From Thermodesulfobacterium geofontis OPF15 (lineage in GTDB: Bacteria > Desulfobacterota > Thermodesulfobacteria > Thermodesulfobacteriales > Thermodesulfobacteriaceae), in NCBI RefSeq assembly GCF_000215975.1, contig NC_015682.1:248001-312000 (forward strand): a DNA stretch of 64,000 nt. The letters run 5' to 3'. Of the stretch, positions 26,951 to 36,311 are shown piece after piece. Numbering within the stretch: position 1 is the stretch's first letter; every line of letters starts with the position of its first letter. The position numbers and the translations under genes were made by a program. Below the pieces are notes generated by a model. It made no database searches. It saw only the letters and a program-made list of their open reading frames with translations, and was not told the origin of the DNA.

Positions 26951-29509
26951 TTAATTTTTCCACTTTATTAAATCTGGAGAAGTTCTTTTAATAAAAACAT
27001 TTTTAGGAACAATTCTTATACTATACTGTTTTAAACCATGAGCATATAAAGGATAAACACCATAAAATATAGCTTTATTATCTTTATATTCCTTAAAAGG
27101 AATAGGATAAACTTCAAGTCGTCTTTCTATCTCTTCTTCTACCCCTGGAGCTACAACGCAATAAATTTCACTTATAAAAACTACTTGAACCTCTATCAAA
27201 TCCGGAGAAAGACCAGCAAGATCAATTTCTACAGTTAATTCAAGTTTATCCTCTTCAAAAAGATTTCTTCCTACAAGATTATCATAAACATTAAGAATTT
27301 TTATATCTTTCCATTTTTCTAAAATAGTATTTTTCTTATTTATTAATTCACGTAAAAAGGCATAATTATTTTCTGTAAGGATTTTAAAATTTTCTAAGGC
27401 AGGAATATAAAATTTTTGGGTATATTCAAGAAGAACTCGATTTATAGAAAAATGTTTACAAGCTGTATAGATTGCCTGTTTCATCATTTTAATCCAATTT
27501 TTAGGAATACCCTCTTCATCTCTCTCAAAAAATAAAGGTATTATTTCATTTTCTAAAAGGTTATAAATTTGATTAGCTTCAAAGGCATTATAAGGTGGTA
27601 GTCCTTCCTTTGGATGAATAGCCCATCCGTTATTTCCTGTATAACCCTCTGGCCACCATCCATCAAGTACACTTAAATGCAAAACCCCGTTCATTGATGC
27701 CTTTATACCGGAAGTTCCTGAAGCTTCCATTGGTCTATAAGGAGTATTTAACCACACATCTGATCCCCAAACTAAATATCTTGCAAGATGTATGTCGTAA
27801 TTTTCAAGAAAAATTACTTTATCATAAAAATTATATTGTTCTCTAAATTCTAAAATCTCTTTTATCATTTTTTTACCTTCTTCATCCTTAGGATGAGCCT
27901 TTCCAGCAAAAAGCAAAATTGTATCAGTATTTCTCAAAATTTCTGCTAATTTTTCTTTATTATATAAAATTAAAGTATTTCTTTTGTATCCAGTAACCCT
28001 TCTTGCACAGGTAATAATTAAATGATGTGCTGTAGGGAATTTAAAAACCCTTGTTTCTTTACCTAAATGTCTTATTTTAAAATATTCTTCTTCTAATACT
28101 TTTTTAAGATAAGCTATTAACCTATATTTGTTTCTTTTGTGAGCCTCCCAGATTTCTTCACCAGGTATTTTTAAAATTTCTTCCCATCCGGTATCTTCCT
28201 CAGACATGTAGATAAAGTGTGTACCTAAGTATTTTTTAAGTAAATTGTAGAAAGGTTCACTTAACCATCTCCAATGTACACCATTGGTGATATAATAAAT
28301 GGGAACCTCTTCAGAAATAAATTTTTCAAAAAGAGGATTCCACATTTGTTTTGTAGTATTTTGATGAATTCTTGAAACAGCATTTACATAAGAAGAATTT
28401 CTAATAGCTAAAGCTGGAAGCCAAAAGATAGTTTTATCTTTTCCTATAAAACCTTCTTCAAAAAGTTTTTCCCTTGTTTCTAAATCAAGTACATCTTCAA
28501 GAAGATCAAAAAGGTATTTTTTAACCAGTTCATGAGGAAAATGCTCATTTCCAGAAATTACAGGAGTATGGGTAGTAAAGATGGTAGTTTCTTTGATAAG
28601 CATTTTAGCTTCTTCTAAAGACAATCCCTCTTCCTTTATTAAATCCTTTAACCTTGCAAATATTACAAAAGCAGAATGTCCTTCATTAAGATGATAAAGT
28701 TTTGGCTTTATCCCCATAGCTTTAAGAGCATAATATCCACCTAATCCTAATATAATTTCTTGTTGAATCCTTTTTTCCGGTTCCCCTGGATAAAGATATC
28801 TTAAAATATCTCTCATTTCTGGAGAATTTTCATAAATATCTGTATCTAAAAAATAACAAATATTTCTTCCCACTTCTAATTTCCAAACTTTTACTTTTAC
28901 AGGTTTATCAAGAATTTCTAAATTTATAATAAGAGGTTCATCTTTTTCAGTTTTTACTTCTTGTAAAAAATTTAAAAATACTTCTACCTCATCAGCTTCT
29001 TCTATTTGAGTTTTGGCTAAGGGATCGATCTTTTGCCGGAAATAGCCATTTTTATAAAGAAGTCCAATTCCAATAAGAGGCAACCCAAGGTCTGAAGCTC
29101 CTATTATCATATCACCTGCTAATATACCTAACCCTCCAGCATAAACAGGAAGAACAGGATGAAAACCAAATTCAGTGCTAAAATAAGCTATTATTTCTTC
29201 AGATGTAAAATTTGCACTTTCTATAAGAGGGTGTTTATATTCTTTATATTCCTCAAAGGTTTCCCAAATATCTTCTAAATCCATTAAAAATCTTTCATCT
29301 TTCTCAAGTCTTTGAAATATTGGTTTAGGAAGATAATAAAGAAATTTTTTTGCATTGTATTTTAATCTTCTAAAAGTTTCTGCATCAATTTTATAGAAAA
29401 TTGAGAGTGCATCATAATTCCAGGTAAACCAAAGATTGTTAGAAAGGTCTAAAAGCTTTTTCAATTTTTCAGGAATTCTTGGATAAACAAAAAATTTCTT
29501 AAATTCCAT
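26951..29509 (-). CDS. glgP: Alpha-glucan (glycogen/maltodextrin) phosphorylase
   Basis: It releases glucose-1-phosphate from alpha-1,4-glucans. At 852 residues it belongs to the thermophile-type phosphorylases that have the N-terminal DUF3417-like helical segment (about 1-95, 'NLWFTWNYDAL'). The PLP lysine is Lys603 in 'SGTSGIKASMNG'. 'HLNEGHSAFV' near 277 and 'CARRVTGYKRN' near 499 are also typical. It is the last of four genes in the leftward glycogen operon, four bases after the GH57 gene. Confidence 0.93.
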   Translation of the reverse strand: MEFKKFFVYPRIPEKLKKLLDLSNNLWFTWNYDALSIFYKIDAETFRRLKYNAKKFLYYLPKPIFQRLEKDERFLMDLEDIWETFEEYKEYKHPLIESANFTSEEIIAYFSTEFGFHPVLPVYAGGLGILAGDMIIGASDLGLPLIGIGLLYKNGYFRQKIDPLAKTQIEEADEVEVFLNFLQEVKTEKDEPLIINLEILDKPVKVKVWKLEVGRNICYFLDTDIYENSPEMRDILRYLYPGEPEKRIQQEIILGLGGYYALKAMGIKPKLYHLNEGHSAFVIFARLKDLIKEEGLSLEEAKMLIKETTIFTTHTPVISGNEHFPHELVKKYLFDLLEDVLDLETREKLFEEGFIGKDKTIFWLPALAIRNSSYVNAVSRIHQNTTKQMWNPLFEKFISEEVPIYYITNGVHWRWLSEPFYNLLKKYLGTHFIYMSEEDTGWEEILKIPGEEIWEAHKRNKYRLIAYLKKVLEEEYFKIRHLGKETRVFKFPTAHHLIITCARRVTGYKRNTLILYNKEKLAEILRNTDTILLFAGKAHPKDEEGKKMIKEILEFREQYNFYDKVIFLENYDIHLARYLVWGSDVWLNTPYRPMEASGTSGIKASMNGVLHLSVLDGWWPEGYTGNNGWAIHPKEGLPPYNAFEANQIYNLLENEIIPLFFERDEEGIPKNWIKMMKQAIYTACKHFSINRVLLEYTQKFYIPALENFKILTENNYAFLRELINKKNTILEKWKDIKILNVYDNLVGRNLFEEDKLELTVEIDLAGLSPDLIEVQVVFISEIYCVVAPGVEEEIERRLEVYPIPFKEYKDNKAIFYGVYPLYAHGLKQYSIRIVPKNVFIKRTSPDLIKWKN

Positions 29510-29513
29510 ATCT

Positions 29514-30713
29514 TTACTCCTCTAATCTATTTTCTATATCACTTAATATACTCATATAATACCTATAAACTTCTTCAGGGGAAGAATAGGGAGAAAAATA
29601 TTTATGCACATCCCCATCCTGAAAATATTTAATACACATATAATAGAAATGATCAGATGTAGTAAGTTTTTTAAGAATAGATATTAAATCTTTTTTCCTT
29701 TTTTCTTTAGCTATTTTTAACAATTCATAACAGGTTTTCATAGCATTCCATTGTAAAGAATTAGATAACCAAGCAGATAAATCCCTTTCTATATCTGCCC
29801 AAGAGGTTGGTTCAGGGACAGATATAGTTTTAGGTTTATAATTTAAAGTATGACTCACTTCTGATGGTAAAAGAAAAGCTATACCCCTTTCTTTTAACAA
29901 CAATTCTACCACGCTTTTTATAAATTCAAAAATCCCACTTTCTTTCCACTGATGTTCTCCAAAGGTTTCATAATCCATAAATAGATTTAGATATAGATTT
30001 TTACCTCCTTTTTCAATAAGAGTTAAATCTTTTATCCAAGAGACATATTTTTCAGCTGTTAGAGGGTATTCTTCCCAAGATTTATCACTAAATCTAAAGG
30101 CAATATCATCTGAAAGCCTATAATGTTTTAAAAGAAGAAGATGAGCATGATTATAAGAAATTCTTGGATATAAAGGAGAATCTCCTTTTAATATTTTATC
30201 AGCTCCCTCAATCAAAATAGTTTTAATGTGAGGAAGACTTAAAAGAATATCGGAAAGTTTATCAAAATAAATTAGCTCGGTATTTCTAAAAACTGTAGGA
30301 ATAAAACCAAATTCTTTTTTTATAAGCTCTTCATGTTCAGCTACTTGCTCCAAAAATTCATTTAAATCAAAAACAGAGGAAAGAGAATGATAATAGGTTT
30401 CATTTAATAATTCAACTCCTCCAGTTTTAACAAGATCTAAAAAGGATTCAAAAACATCGGGACGATATCTTTTAGCCTGTTCTACAAAAGTTCCTGTAAT
30501 ACTAAAGGAGATCTTAAACCGTCCATCTGAGCTTTCAATTAGGTTTTTAAAAAGTTTATTAGCAGGAAGATAACATCTTTCAGAAACCTTATTAAATATA
30601 TATTTGTTTAAATCTTCATCAAAATAATCAACTTTTTCTTTTATATCAAAAACTTTGTATTTATTTATTCTAAAAGGTTGATGAACTTGAAAATAAAAAA
30701 TTACATAAAGCAT
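29514..30713 (-). CDS. GH57 alpha-amylase-type glycoside hydrolase
   Basis: It is a family 57 retaining alpha-glucan enzyme of 399 residues. The conserved regions are HQP (11-13), 'GGVELLNETYYHSL' near 98-111, the likely nucleophile Glu146 in 'FRNTELIY' and the likely acid Asp247 in 'MDYETFGEH'. Closest in style are the archaeal GH57 amylases. With synthase, debranching enzyme and phosphorylase as neighbours, it should trim or rearrange stored glycogen. It overlaps the synthase gene by 13 bases. Branching activity is not excluded, but the protein is shorter than GH57 branching enzymes. Confidence 0.88.
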   Translation of the reverse strand: MLYVIFYFQVHQPFRINKYKVFDIKEKVDYFDEDLNKYIFNKVSERCYLPANKLFKNLIESSDGRFKISFSITGTFVEQAKRYRPDVFESFLDLVKTGGVELLNETYYHSLSSVFDLNEFLEQVAEHEELIKKEFGFIPTVFRNTELIYFDKLSDILLSLPHIKTILIEGADKILKGDSPLYPRISYNHAHLLLLKHYRLSDDIAFRFSDKSWEEYPLTAEKYVSWIKDLTLIEKGGKNLYLNLFMDYETFGEHQWKESGIFEFIKSVVELLLKERGIAFLLPSEVSHTLNYKPKTISVPEPTSWADIERDLSAWLSNSLQWNAMKTCYELLKIAKEKRKKDLISILKKLTTSDHFYYMCIKYFQDGDVHKYFSPYSSPEEVYRYYMSILSDIENRLEE

Positions 30714-32008
30714 ATATTATATACGAGCTCTCTATATATATTAATTACCTCTTCAGCACGATCTTCCCACTTAAATTTTTGAACTTCTATTTGGGCTTTT
30801 TCTTGAATTTCAGCCAGTTTTTCAGGATTTTCAAGCAAATCTATTACTATCTCTACCATTTTATTTATATCCCAAAAATCAACTTTATAAGCATTTTCTA
30901 TAATTTCAGAAACTCCAGATTGTTTAGAAACAATTAAAGCACATCCATGAGACATAGCCTCAAGTGCAACAAGACCAAATGGTTCAGAAGGAGAAGGCAT
31001 AACTACAACATCACTCATACTTAAAGCTGTTTCAACCTCCTGTCGAGTAAGAAAACCTGTAAACATAATTTGAGTTCCTATTCCAAGACTTGCAGCCTCT
31101 AACATTAAATGCCTTTCCATTTCCCCTGCACCAGCTATCAAAAATCTTACTTTTTTGCCATAAGTATTTATTATTTTTTTGGCAAATTCTAAGAAAATCC
31201 CAGGTCCCTTTTGAATGGTGAGTCTCCCCAAAAATAAAATAACCGGTTCTTTAAATTTTTTGATCTTTTCAGGTGGTTTGGAAGGAGGTGAAAAGGCATT
31301 ATAGATAACCCTTATTTTTTCTTCAGGAACTTTATAATGCTCTTTTATAAGATTTGAGGTATATTTTGATACTGCTACCACCCTATCTGAAAAATTAAGA
31401 CCTAAATATTCTATTTCATGAATAATGGGATGTCCAAATCCAAGTGCTCTATCAAATTCAGTGGCATGAATATGAGTTACTAAAGGGACATTATATAGTT
31501 TTTTTAAAAATAAGCCTGCAGGATAAGTAAGCCAATCATGGGCGTGTATTAAATTAAAATCAAGGGCTTTACTAATTTCTAATACATTTTCTGTATAAGT
31601 ACCTACCTTTGAAATTAGAGAATTATCTTGAGATAAAAGAGTTTCTAATCTTTCCAACACTTCATTTGGAATTTCATAAAATATTTGGGTCTTTAATTGA
31701 GGAGGTTCCCATCTTTTAGTAATCGAAATTAAATGAGGAGATAAATAGGCTCCTTTTGGTTCTAAATAATGAAATTCATAAAAACTTAAAGGAATTGGTT
31801 CAAATTGTTTTTTATCCCATTTTTTTGCAGTTGGATAATCAGCTTCCCAGGAGGAAGAAATTTCAAAAAAAACTTTTTCTTGAGTTGGTAAGATCATATA
31901 AATTTTTATTCCCTTTTCAGCAAGGGCTTTAAAAAGTCCATAACATGCTATACCAAGTCCCCCTACTATAAAAGGAGGATATTCCCAAGTAAGCATTAAT
32001 ACCTTCAT
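30701..32008 (-). CDS. Glycogen synthase, GT4/GT5-type glycosyltransferase
   Basis: This protein of about 435 residues begins 'MKVLMLTWEYPPFIVGGLG', the donor-binding start of bacterial and archaeal glycogen synthases. 'IHAHDWLTYPAG' lies near 155, 'FLGRLTIQKG' near 265 and 'PSPSEPFGLVALEAMSHG' near 340. The start at 32008 is set by an AAAGGAG site 8 bases upstream and an ATGA overlap with the debranching gene; an earlier in-frame ATG at 32071 lies inside that gene and adds unrelated residues. It transfers glucose from ADP- or UDP-glucose to glycogen. No glgC is in the window. Confidence 0.88.
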   Translation of the reverse strand: MKVLMLTWEYPPFIVGGLGIACYGLFKALAEKGIKIYMILPTQEKVFFEISSSWEADYPTAKKWDKKQFEPIPLSFYEFHYLEPKGAYLSPHLISITKRWEPPQLKTQIFYEIPNEVLERLETLLSQDNSLISKVGTYTENVLEISKALDFNLIHAHDWLTYPAGLFLKKLYNVPLVTHIHATEFDRALGFGHPIIHEIEYLGLNFSDRVVAVSKYTSNLIKEHYKVPEEKIRVIYNAFSPPSKPPEKIKKFKEPVILFLGRLTIQKGPGIFLEFAKKIINTYGKKVRFLIAGAGEMERHLMLEAASLGIGTQIMFTGFLTRQEVETALSMSDVVVMPSPSEPFGLVALEAMSHGCALIVSKQSGVSEIIENAYKVDFWDINKMVEIVIDLLENPEKLAEIQEKAQIEVQKFKWEDRAEEVINIYRELVYNICFM

Positions 32009-33957
32009 ATTATAACTCCTTTTAAAGTTTGTAAGCCTTTTTCTATAAGATAAATAGAAGCCACTGACCAAAATTGAGCATGAGCTCCCTTTGGATAATA
32101 GGGATTTTCTCCATCATATAATTCAGGGATACTTGCTATTTTACCAGATATAATCATATCTCTAAAAGGTTTTACCAGCTTATTGAGTTCTTCTTTAAGA
32201 ATTTTTTTATTTTTGTAAACTTTTTTCAAAACTTCAGCATAGGGATAAAGAAGCCATACCCAAACCGTTCCATTATGATAAGCAAGATCTCTTAAATATT
32301 GACTTCCAAAGTAGTTCTTTCTAAAATTAGGATGCCTTGGGGAAAGACTTCTTAATCCATAGGAAGTAAGAAGTTCTTTTTTAGCAAGCTCTAACCCTTT
32401 TGTCATAGAAGTTTTATCAGCTATATCATACGGCAAACTTAAAGCTATGATATAATTAGGACGGATCTCGAAAATAGGTTCCTTTTTGTAAATTCTATCA
32501 GCCCAAAGTTCTCCATTAAAATACTTAGCAAAGCTTTTCTTCTGTTTTCTTATTAAAGAGTTTATATTATATTTTTTTATAAAAGGTTCTTCCAAATATT
32601 TAGAAGAAAACTTAAGCAAATTATACCATAAAGCTGAAATCTCAATTGGTTTACCATATCTTGGAGTAATAGGAATCCCATCAATAACTACATCCATCCA
32701 AGTTAAAGCTAAATTGATATTATCTGGTATTTCAATAAATCCATCTTCAGGATCAATTCTAAAGGGTAAAAAAGAATTAGTTAAAAACTGAGTTATAATT
32801 TCTTTGATAGCTTGAAGTAATTCATTTTTCTGTTTTTCAGAAATTTTATCTTTAAAAAATTCTATAAATTGAAAAATACGTAGCCCAAACCATAAAGTTC
32901 CATCAATGGAATTATAGTTTATTTCTGAGAAATCAGTTACCACATTAGGGATAAGCCCATTTTTCATTAGATTTTTATATTTAATAAATATAGTATAGGC
33001 TTTTTCAAATCCCTTTTCTAAGTAAAAAATCGCAGGAAGTCCTATAAAGGTATCTCTTCCCCAACAATAAAACCAAGGAAATCCTGCAACAATATCATCC
33101 TCCAATAAAAAACTCTCAACCATAAGGTCTAAAATTTTAAAATATTCTTCCTGGGAAAAAGATTTTTTATTCAGATCAAGTTCAGGATAATTTCTATAAT
33201 AGCTCTCTATAAGCTCAATTTCTTTATTTATATCTTTTACAGGGATATCACTAAAAATTAAATAAAATTTTTCTGCAGGATTAAGATCAACTTCTATTTT
33301 AAAAGGAGAAAAAAGATCTTCTGTTGCTTCATAACCTCTTATCTCCTCTATAGGATAATAAACATGATAATAAAAAATGGGATCTTTAAAAATTTTTCCT
33401 TTAGAAAGATAAATAAAAAGCGCGAATTCATTTTTTGAGACAAAAGCTTCCTTTTCAAAAATATTTATTTCCACATCAGCTTCTTTCCAGTCCTTTTCAA
33501 ATTGGACAGTATGATGATTTCTAAAAGAAAATTTTGGTCTTATTTCAAGCTTAAAGGGATAGGTGCTTATATTTTGATAAGTTATAAGGACTAAATTTTT
33601 TTCTTTATGCATTTTTATAGATTTTTTAAGAAAAAAATCTTTACTTTGGGGACAAGCAAAATAAAAAGAGGGATAGGGAAGATAGAAAAATTCTTTTATT
33701 AGCTTATATCCCTCTGGATAAGTAATATCTCTATAAAAGTTTGTATCAAGAAAATAAGTTAATCCTGAAAGAAAGGTAACCTTTTCTTCTACAGAACTTA
33801 CTAAATGAATTCTCTCACCTTTTTTTCTCCCAGCAATAAGTAATCCATGATACTTTCTTGAATTAGCTAAAAAAGCATTTCCTAAAGCATAACCTCCAAG
33901 CCTATTGGTAATGATCCATTCATAAGGAGTAAACAAATGAAAAAGTTCTTTTAACAT
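32005..33957 (-). CDS. Amylo-alpha-1,6-glucosidase (glycogen debranching enzyme)
   Basis: It hydrolyses glycogen branch points. The 650 residues have the GDE N-terminal domain, with 'EWIITNRLGGYALG' near 13-26 and 'RKYHGLLIA', and the (alpha/alpha)6 catalytic domain with 'FPWFYCWGRDTFIGLPAI' near 293-310. It is the first gene of the leftward glycogen operon, behind a TTGAAT/TATAAT promoter, and is translationally coupled to the synthase. Confidence 0.92.
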   Translation of the reverse strand: MLKELFHLFTPYEWIITNRLGGYALGNAFLANSRKYHGLLIAGRKKGERIHLVSSVEEKVTFLSGLTYFLDTNFYRDITYPEGYKLIKEFFYLPYPSFYFACPQSKDFFLKKSIKMHKEKNLVLITYQNISTYPFKLEIRPKFSFRNHHTVQFEKDWKEADVEINIFEKEAFVSKNEFALFIYLSKGKIFKDPIFYYHVYYPIEEIRGYEATEDLFSPFKIEVDLNPAEKFYLIFSDIPVKDINKEIELIESYYRNYPELDLNKKSFSQEEYFKILDLMVESFLLEDDIVAGFPWFYCWGRDTFIGLPAIFYLEKGFEKAYTIFIKYKNLMKNGLIPNVVTDFSEINYNSIDGTLWFGLRIFQFIEFFKDKISEKQKNELLQAIKEIITQFLTNSFLPFRIDPEDGFIEIPDNINLALTWMDVVIDGIPITPRYGKPIEISALWYNLLKFSSKYLEEPFIKKYNINSLIRKQKKSFAKYFNGELWADRIYKKEPIFEIRPNYIIALSLPYDIADKTSMTKGLELAKKELLTSYGLRSLSPRHPNFRKNYFGSQYLRDLAYHNGTVWVWLLYPYAEVLKKVYKNKKILKEELNKLVKPFRDMIISGKIASIPELYDGENPYYPKGAHAQFWSVASIYLIEKGLQTLKGVII

Positions 33958-33986
33958 GTAAAATTATCCAATAAGCTTTTTAAAGA

Positions 33987-34015
33987 ATTATACAGTTTAA
34001 ATAATAGAAATTCAA
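33987..34015 (-). promoter_or_regulatory. Promoter of the glycogen operon
   Basis: The complement carries TTGAAT (34010-34015), a 17-base spacer and a perfect TATAAT (33987-33992), 29 bases before the debranching-enzyme start codon. It is the only good promoter seen in the 95-base gap between that gene and ychF. Confidence 0.6.
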
Positions 34016-34052
34016 GACAATTTTTTTAATTTTTTAACATTTTTTTTAATTT

Positions 34053-35159
34053 TTATACGTTAAATCTAAAATAAACTATATCTCCATCCTTTATTTCGTA
34101 ATCCTTTCCTTCTATTTTTATTAATCCCAATTCTTTTGCTTTGTGAAGAGAACCTATTTTAATATAATCTTCATAATTAATGACTTCGGCTGCAATAAAA
34201 CCTCTTTCCATATCAGAATGTATTTTCCCTGCAGCTTTTAAAGCTTTTGTTCCCTTTTTTATTGTCCAAGCCCTTGTTTCTTTAGGATTTGTAGTAAAAA
34301 AAGTTATCAGATTTAGTATTTTGTAACCAACCTTAATTATTTTATCAAGACCAGACTCTCTTAAATTAAGCGCCTCCATAAAATCCTTTCTTTCTTCCTT
34401 AGGAAGTTCTATCAATTCCTGCTCGATTTTTCCGCAAAGAATTATAATAGGAATTTCCTTTTTTAAAGCGAATTCTTTAAGTTTAATTATTGAAGGATTA
34501 TTTTCCCCTTCTGGAAGATCTTTCTCGGAAATATTAGCAATATACATCATGGGCTTTATAGTAAGTAAAAACAGTTCCTTTTCTAAAAAATTTATTTCAG
34601 AATTATCAAAGAGTTTTAGGTTTTCTCTTAAAGGTTTAAGTTCCTCAAGTATATTTTTTGCTTTTATTAAAGTTTCAAGCTCAGCTTTAGCAGTTTTTGT
34701 ATCAGTTTTTATAAGTTTTTTGGTTTTTTCTAACCTTTTTTCTAAAGTTTTAAGATCTGCCATTATAAGTTCTATTTCCACTATTTCTACATCTCTTATA
34801 GGATTTATATAACCTTCCACATGAGAAATTTTTTCATCTTCAAAACATCTTATTACATGAGCAATAGCAGAAACTTGTCTTATATAAGAAAGAAATTGAT
34901 TCCCCAACCCTTCACCTTTACTTGCACCTTTAACCAGTCCAGCTATATCAATAAATTTTATAGTTGCTGGAGTTACCATTTTACTTTTTTCAAGCTCATA
35001 AATCTTATATAATCTTTCATCAGGAACATTAACTATTCCCACATTTGGCTCAATGGTACAAAAAGGATAATTAGCAACCTCTGCTTTATTAGCTTGAATT
35101 AATGCATTAAAAATAGTTGACTTACCAACATTGGGGAGTCCAACAATTCCTATTTCCAT
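34053..35159 (-). CDS. ychF: Redox-regulated ATPase/GTPase YchF
   Basis: The 368-residue YchF/OLA1 protein has its P-loop at 7-15 (GLPNVGKST), 'FIDIAGLVKGASKGEGLGNQFL' at about 68-89 and a C-terminal TGS domain. The family binds ribosomes and hydrolyses ATP preferentially; its cellular role is still debated. It lies 17 bases after the thioesterase gene, probably co-transcribed. Confidence 0.95.
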   Translation of the reverse strand: MEIGIVGLPNVGKSTIFNALIQANKAEVANYPFCTIEPNVGIVNVPDERLYKIYELEKSKMVTPATIKFIDIAGLVKGASKGEGLGNQFLSYIRQVSAIAHVIRCFEDEKISHVEGYINPIRDVEIVEIELIMADLKTLEKRLEKTKKLIKTDTKTAKAELETLIKAKNILEELKPLRENLKLFDNSEINFLEKELFLLTIKPMMYIANISEKDLPEGENNPSIIKLKEFALKKEIPIIILCGKIEQELIELPKEERKDFMEALNLRESGLDKIIKVGYKILNLITFFTTNPKETRAWTIKKGTKALKAAGKIHSDMERGFIAAEVINYEDYIKIGSLHKAKELGLIKIEGKDYEIKDGDIVYFRFNV

Positions 35160-35176
35160 AAAGTTCCTTTAAGGAA

Positions 35177-35581
35177 TTACTTTTCTAAAAGAGAATATAA
35201 TATTTGATAAATATCCTTAGGAAATTTTACGATTTTGCCTTCTTTGTTAATAGGCACATGAACAGTATATCCCTCAGTAATAAGATTTTCATTTTTAAAG
35301 ATTTTGTATTCAAATACCACTTTATAGGTTTTCAATTCTTTTATAGCAGTTCTTATAATTAAAAGATCATCATATTTAGCTGGAGCCTTATATCTAATGA
35401 AACTTTCAACTACAGGTAAAATAATACCTTTTTTTTCTTCTATTTCCTTATAACTTATACCTGCTGAACGGATTAATTCAGCTCTTCCTATTTCAAAAAG
35501 ACGAAGATAATTTCCATAATACATAACCTCTCCACAATCAGTGTCTCCATAAAGAACTCTATAAGTTACTTCCTTTATCAT
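35177..35581 (-). CDS. YbgC/FadM-type acyl-CoA thioesterase
   Basis: The 134 residues form a single hot-dog domain: 'YRVLYGDTDCGEVMYYGNYLRLFEIGR' in the first 33 residues contains the catalytic Asp and the Tyr-Tyr-Gly-Asn of the 4HBT family. Its substrate could be short acyl-CoA or acyl-ACP. It is divergent from pyrR, with 47 bases between the start codons. Confidence 0.85.
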   Translation of the reverse strand: MIKEVTYRVLYGDTDCGEVMYYGNYLRLFEIGRAELIRSAGISYKEIEEKKGIILPVVESFIRYKAPAKYDDLLIIRTAIKELKTYKVVFEYKIFKNENLITEGYTVHVPINKEGKIVKFPKDIYQILYSLLEK

Positions 35582-35591
35582 ATTTTTACTC

Positions 35592-35620
35592 TTGCAATTT
35601 TTTTAAACTGTGGTTATATG
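35592..35620 (+). promoter_or_regulatory. Promoter of pyrR, leaderless start
   Basis: TTGCAA (35592-35597), a 17-base spacer and TATATG (35615-35620) precede the pyrR ATG at 35629 by eight bases. There is no Shine-Dalgarno site, so the predicted mRNA begins essentially at the start codon. Confidence 0.5.
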
Positions 35621-35628
35621 CAAACATT

Positions 35629-36192
35629 ATGGATAATCAAATTTTAACTCAAAAAATTAAAAAGGTAATAGCAGGTCCTAAAAGAATTAAAAAACTTATT
35701 GAAAAGGTTGCTGAACAAATATTAAAAAAACATCCTATTTTAGATAAGGTATCTTTAATTGGTATTCAAACAGGGGGTGCCCCTTTTGCTAATAGATTAA
35801 GAGAAATACTTTTTCAAAAAACAGGGGTTGAAATACCTATAGGATATCTTGATATAACTTTATATAGAGATGATTGGACGAGAATTACCAATTATCCTAA
35901 GGTTAAGAAAACTGAAATACCCTTTTCTATAGAGGATCTTAATATTATTTTAGTCGATGATGTTATATATACTGGAAGAACTGTTAGAGCAGCTATGGAT
36001 GCTCTTATAGATATAGGTCGTCCTAAAAAAATAGAACTTGCAGTTTTAGTGGATAGAGGGGGTAGAGAATTTCCTATAGAACCAAATTATGTAGGACTTA
36101 GAATTAAAAATATTAATTTTAACGAATATGTTTCAGTTTATTTCAAGGAACTTCATCAAAAGGATCAAATCTGTTTAGAAGTTTATCAATAA
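35629..36192 (+). CDS. pyrR: PyrR bifunctional attenuator/uracil phosphoribosyltransferase
   Basis: The 187 residues have the PRPP-binding loop 'VDDVIYTGRTVRA' (109-121) and 'IGIQTGGAPFANRL' (44-57), as PyrR does. PyrR converts uracil and PRPP to UMP and in many bacteria binds pyr mRNA leaders. The pyrBC genes at 9.4-11.6 kb are not linked to it and show no attenuator leader, so the regulatory role is uncertain here. The next gene, thiC, is 119 bases away. Confidence 0.9.
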   Translation: MDNQILTQKIKKVIAGPKRIKKLIEKVAEQILKKHPILDKVSLIGIQTGGAPFANRLREILFQKTGVEIPIGYLDITLYRDDWTRITNYPKVKKTEIPFSIEDLNIILVDDVIYTGRTVRAAMDALIDIGRPKKIELAVLVDRGGREFPIEPNYVGLRIKNINFNEYVSVYFKELHQKDQICLEVYQ

Positions 36193-36311
36193 TTTTCCAA
36201 ATAGTGAATTTTTTCTTTTTTATGGGGAAAATTTTTAATTTTAGGGTATAATTTTTAATTTAAATGATTAGTTTTTGTGAAAAATTTTGCAAAGGAGGTC
36301 AATTTTAAATT

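Noticed and set aside
31945-32071. Longer start (32071) for the glycogen synthase
   Set aside because: The extra 21 residues lie inside the debranching gene, and the ATG at 32008 has a clear AAAGGAG and the family N-terminus.
36193-36311. Possible TPP riboswitch before thiC
   Set aside because: The 119-base leader lacks the conserved CUGAGA and other THI-box elements and is mostly A/T.
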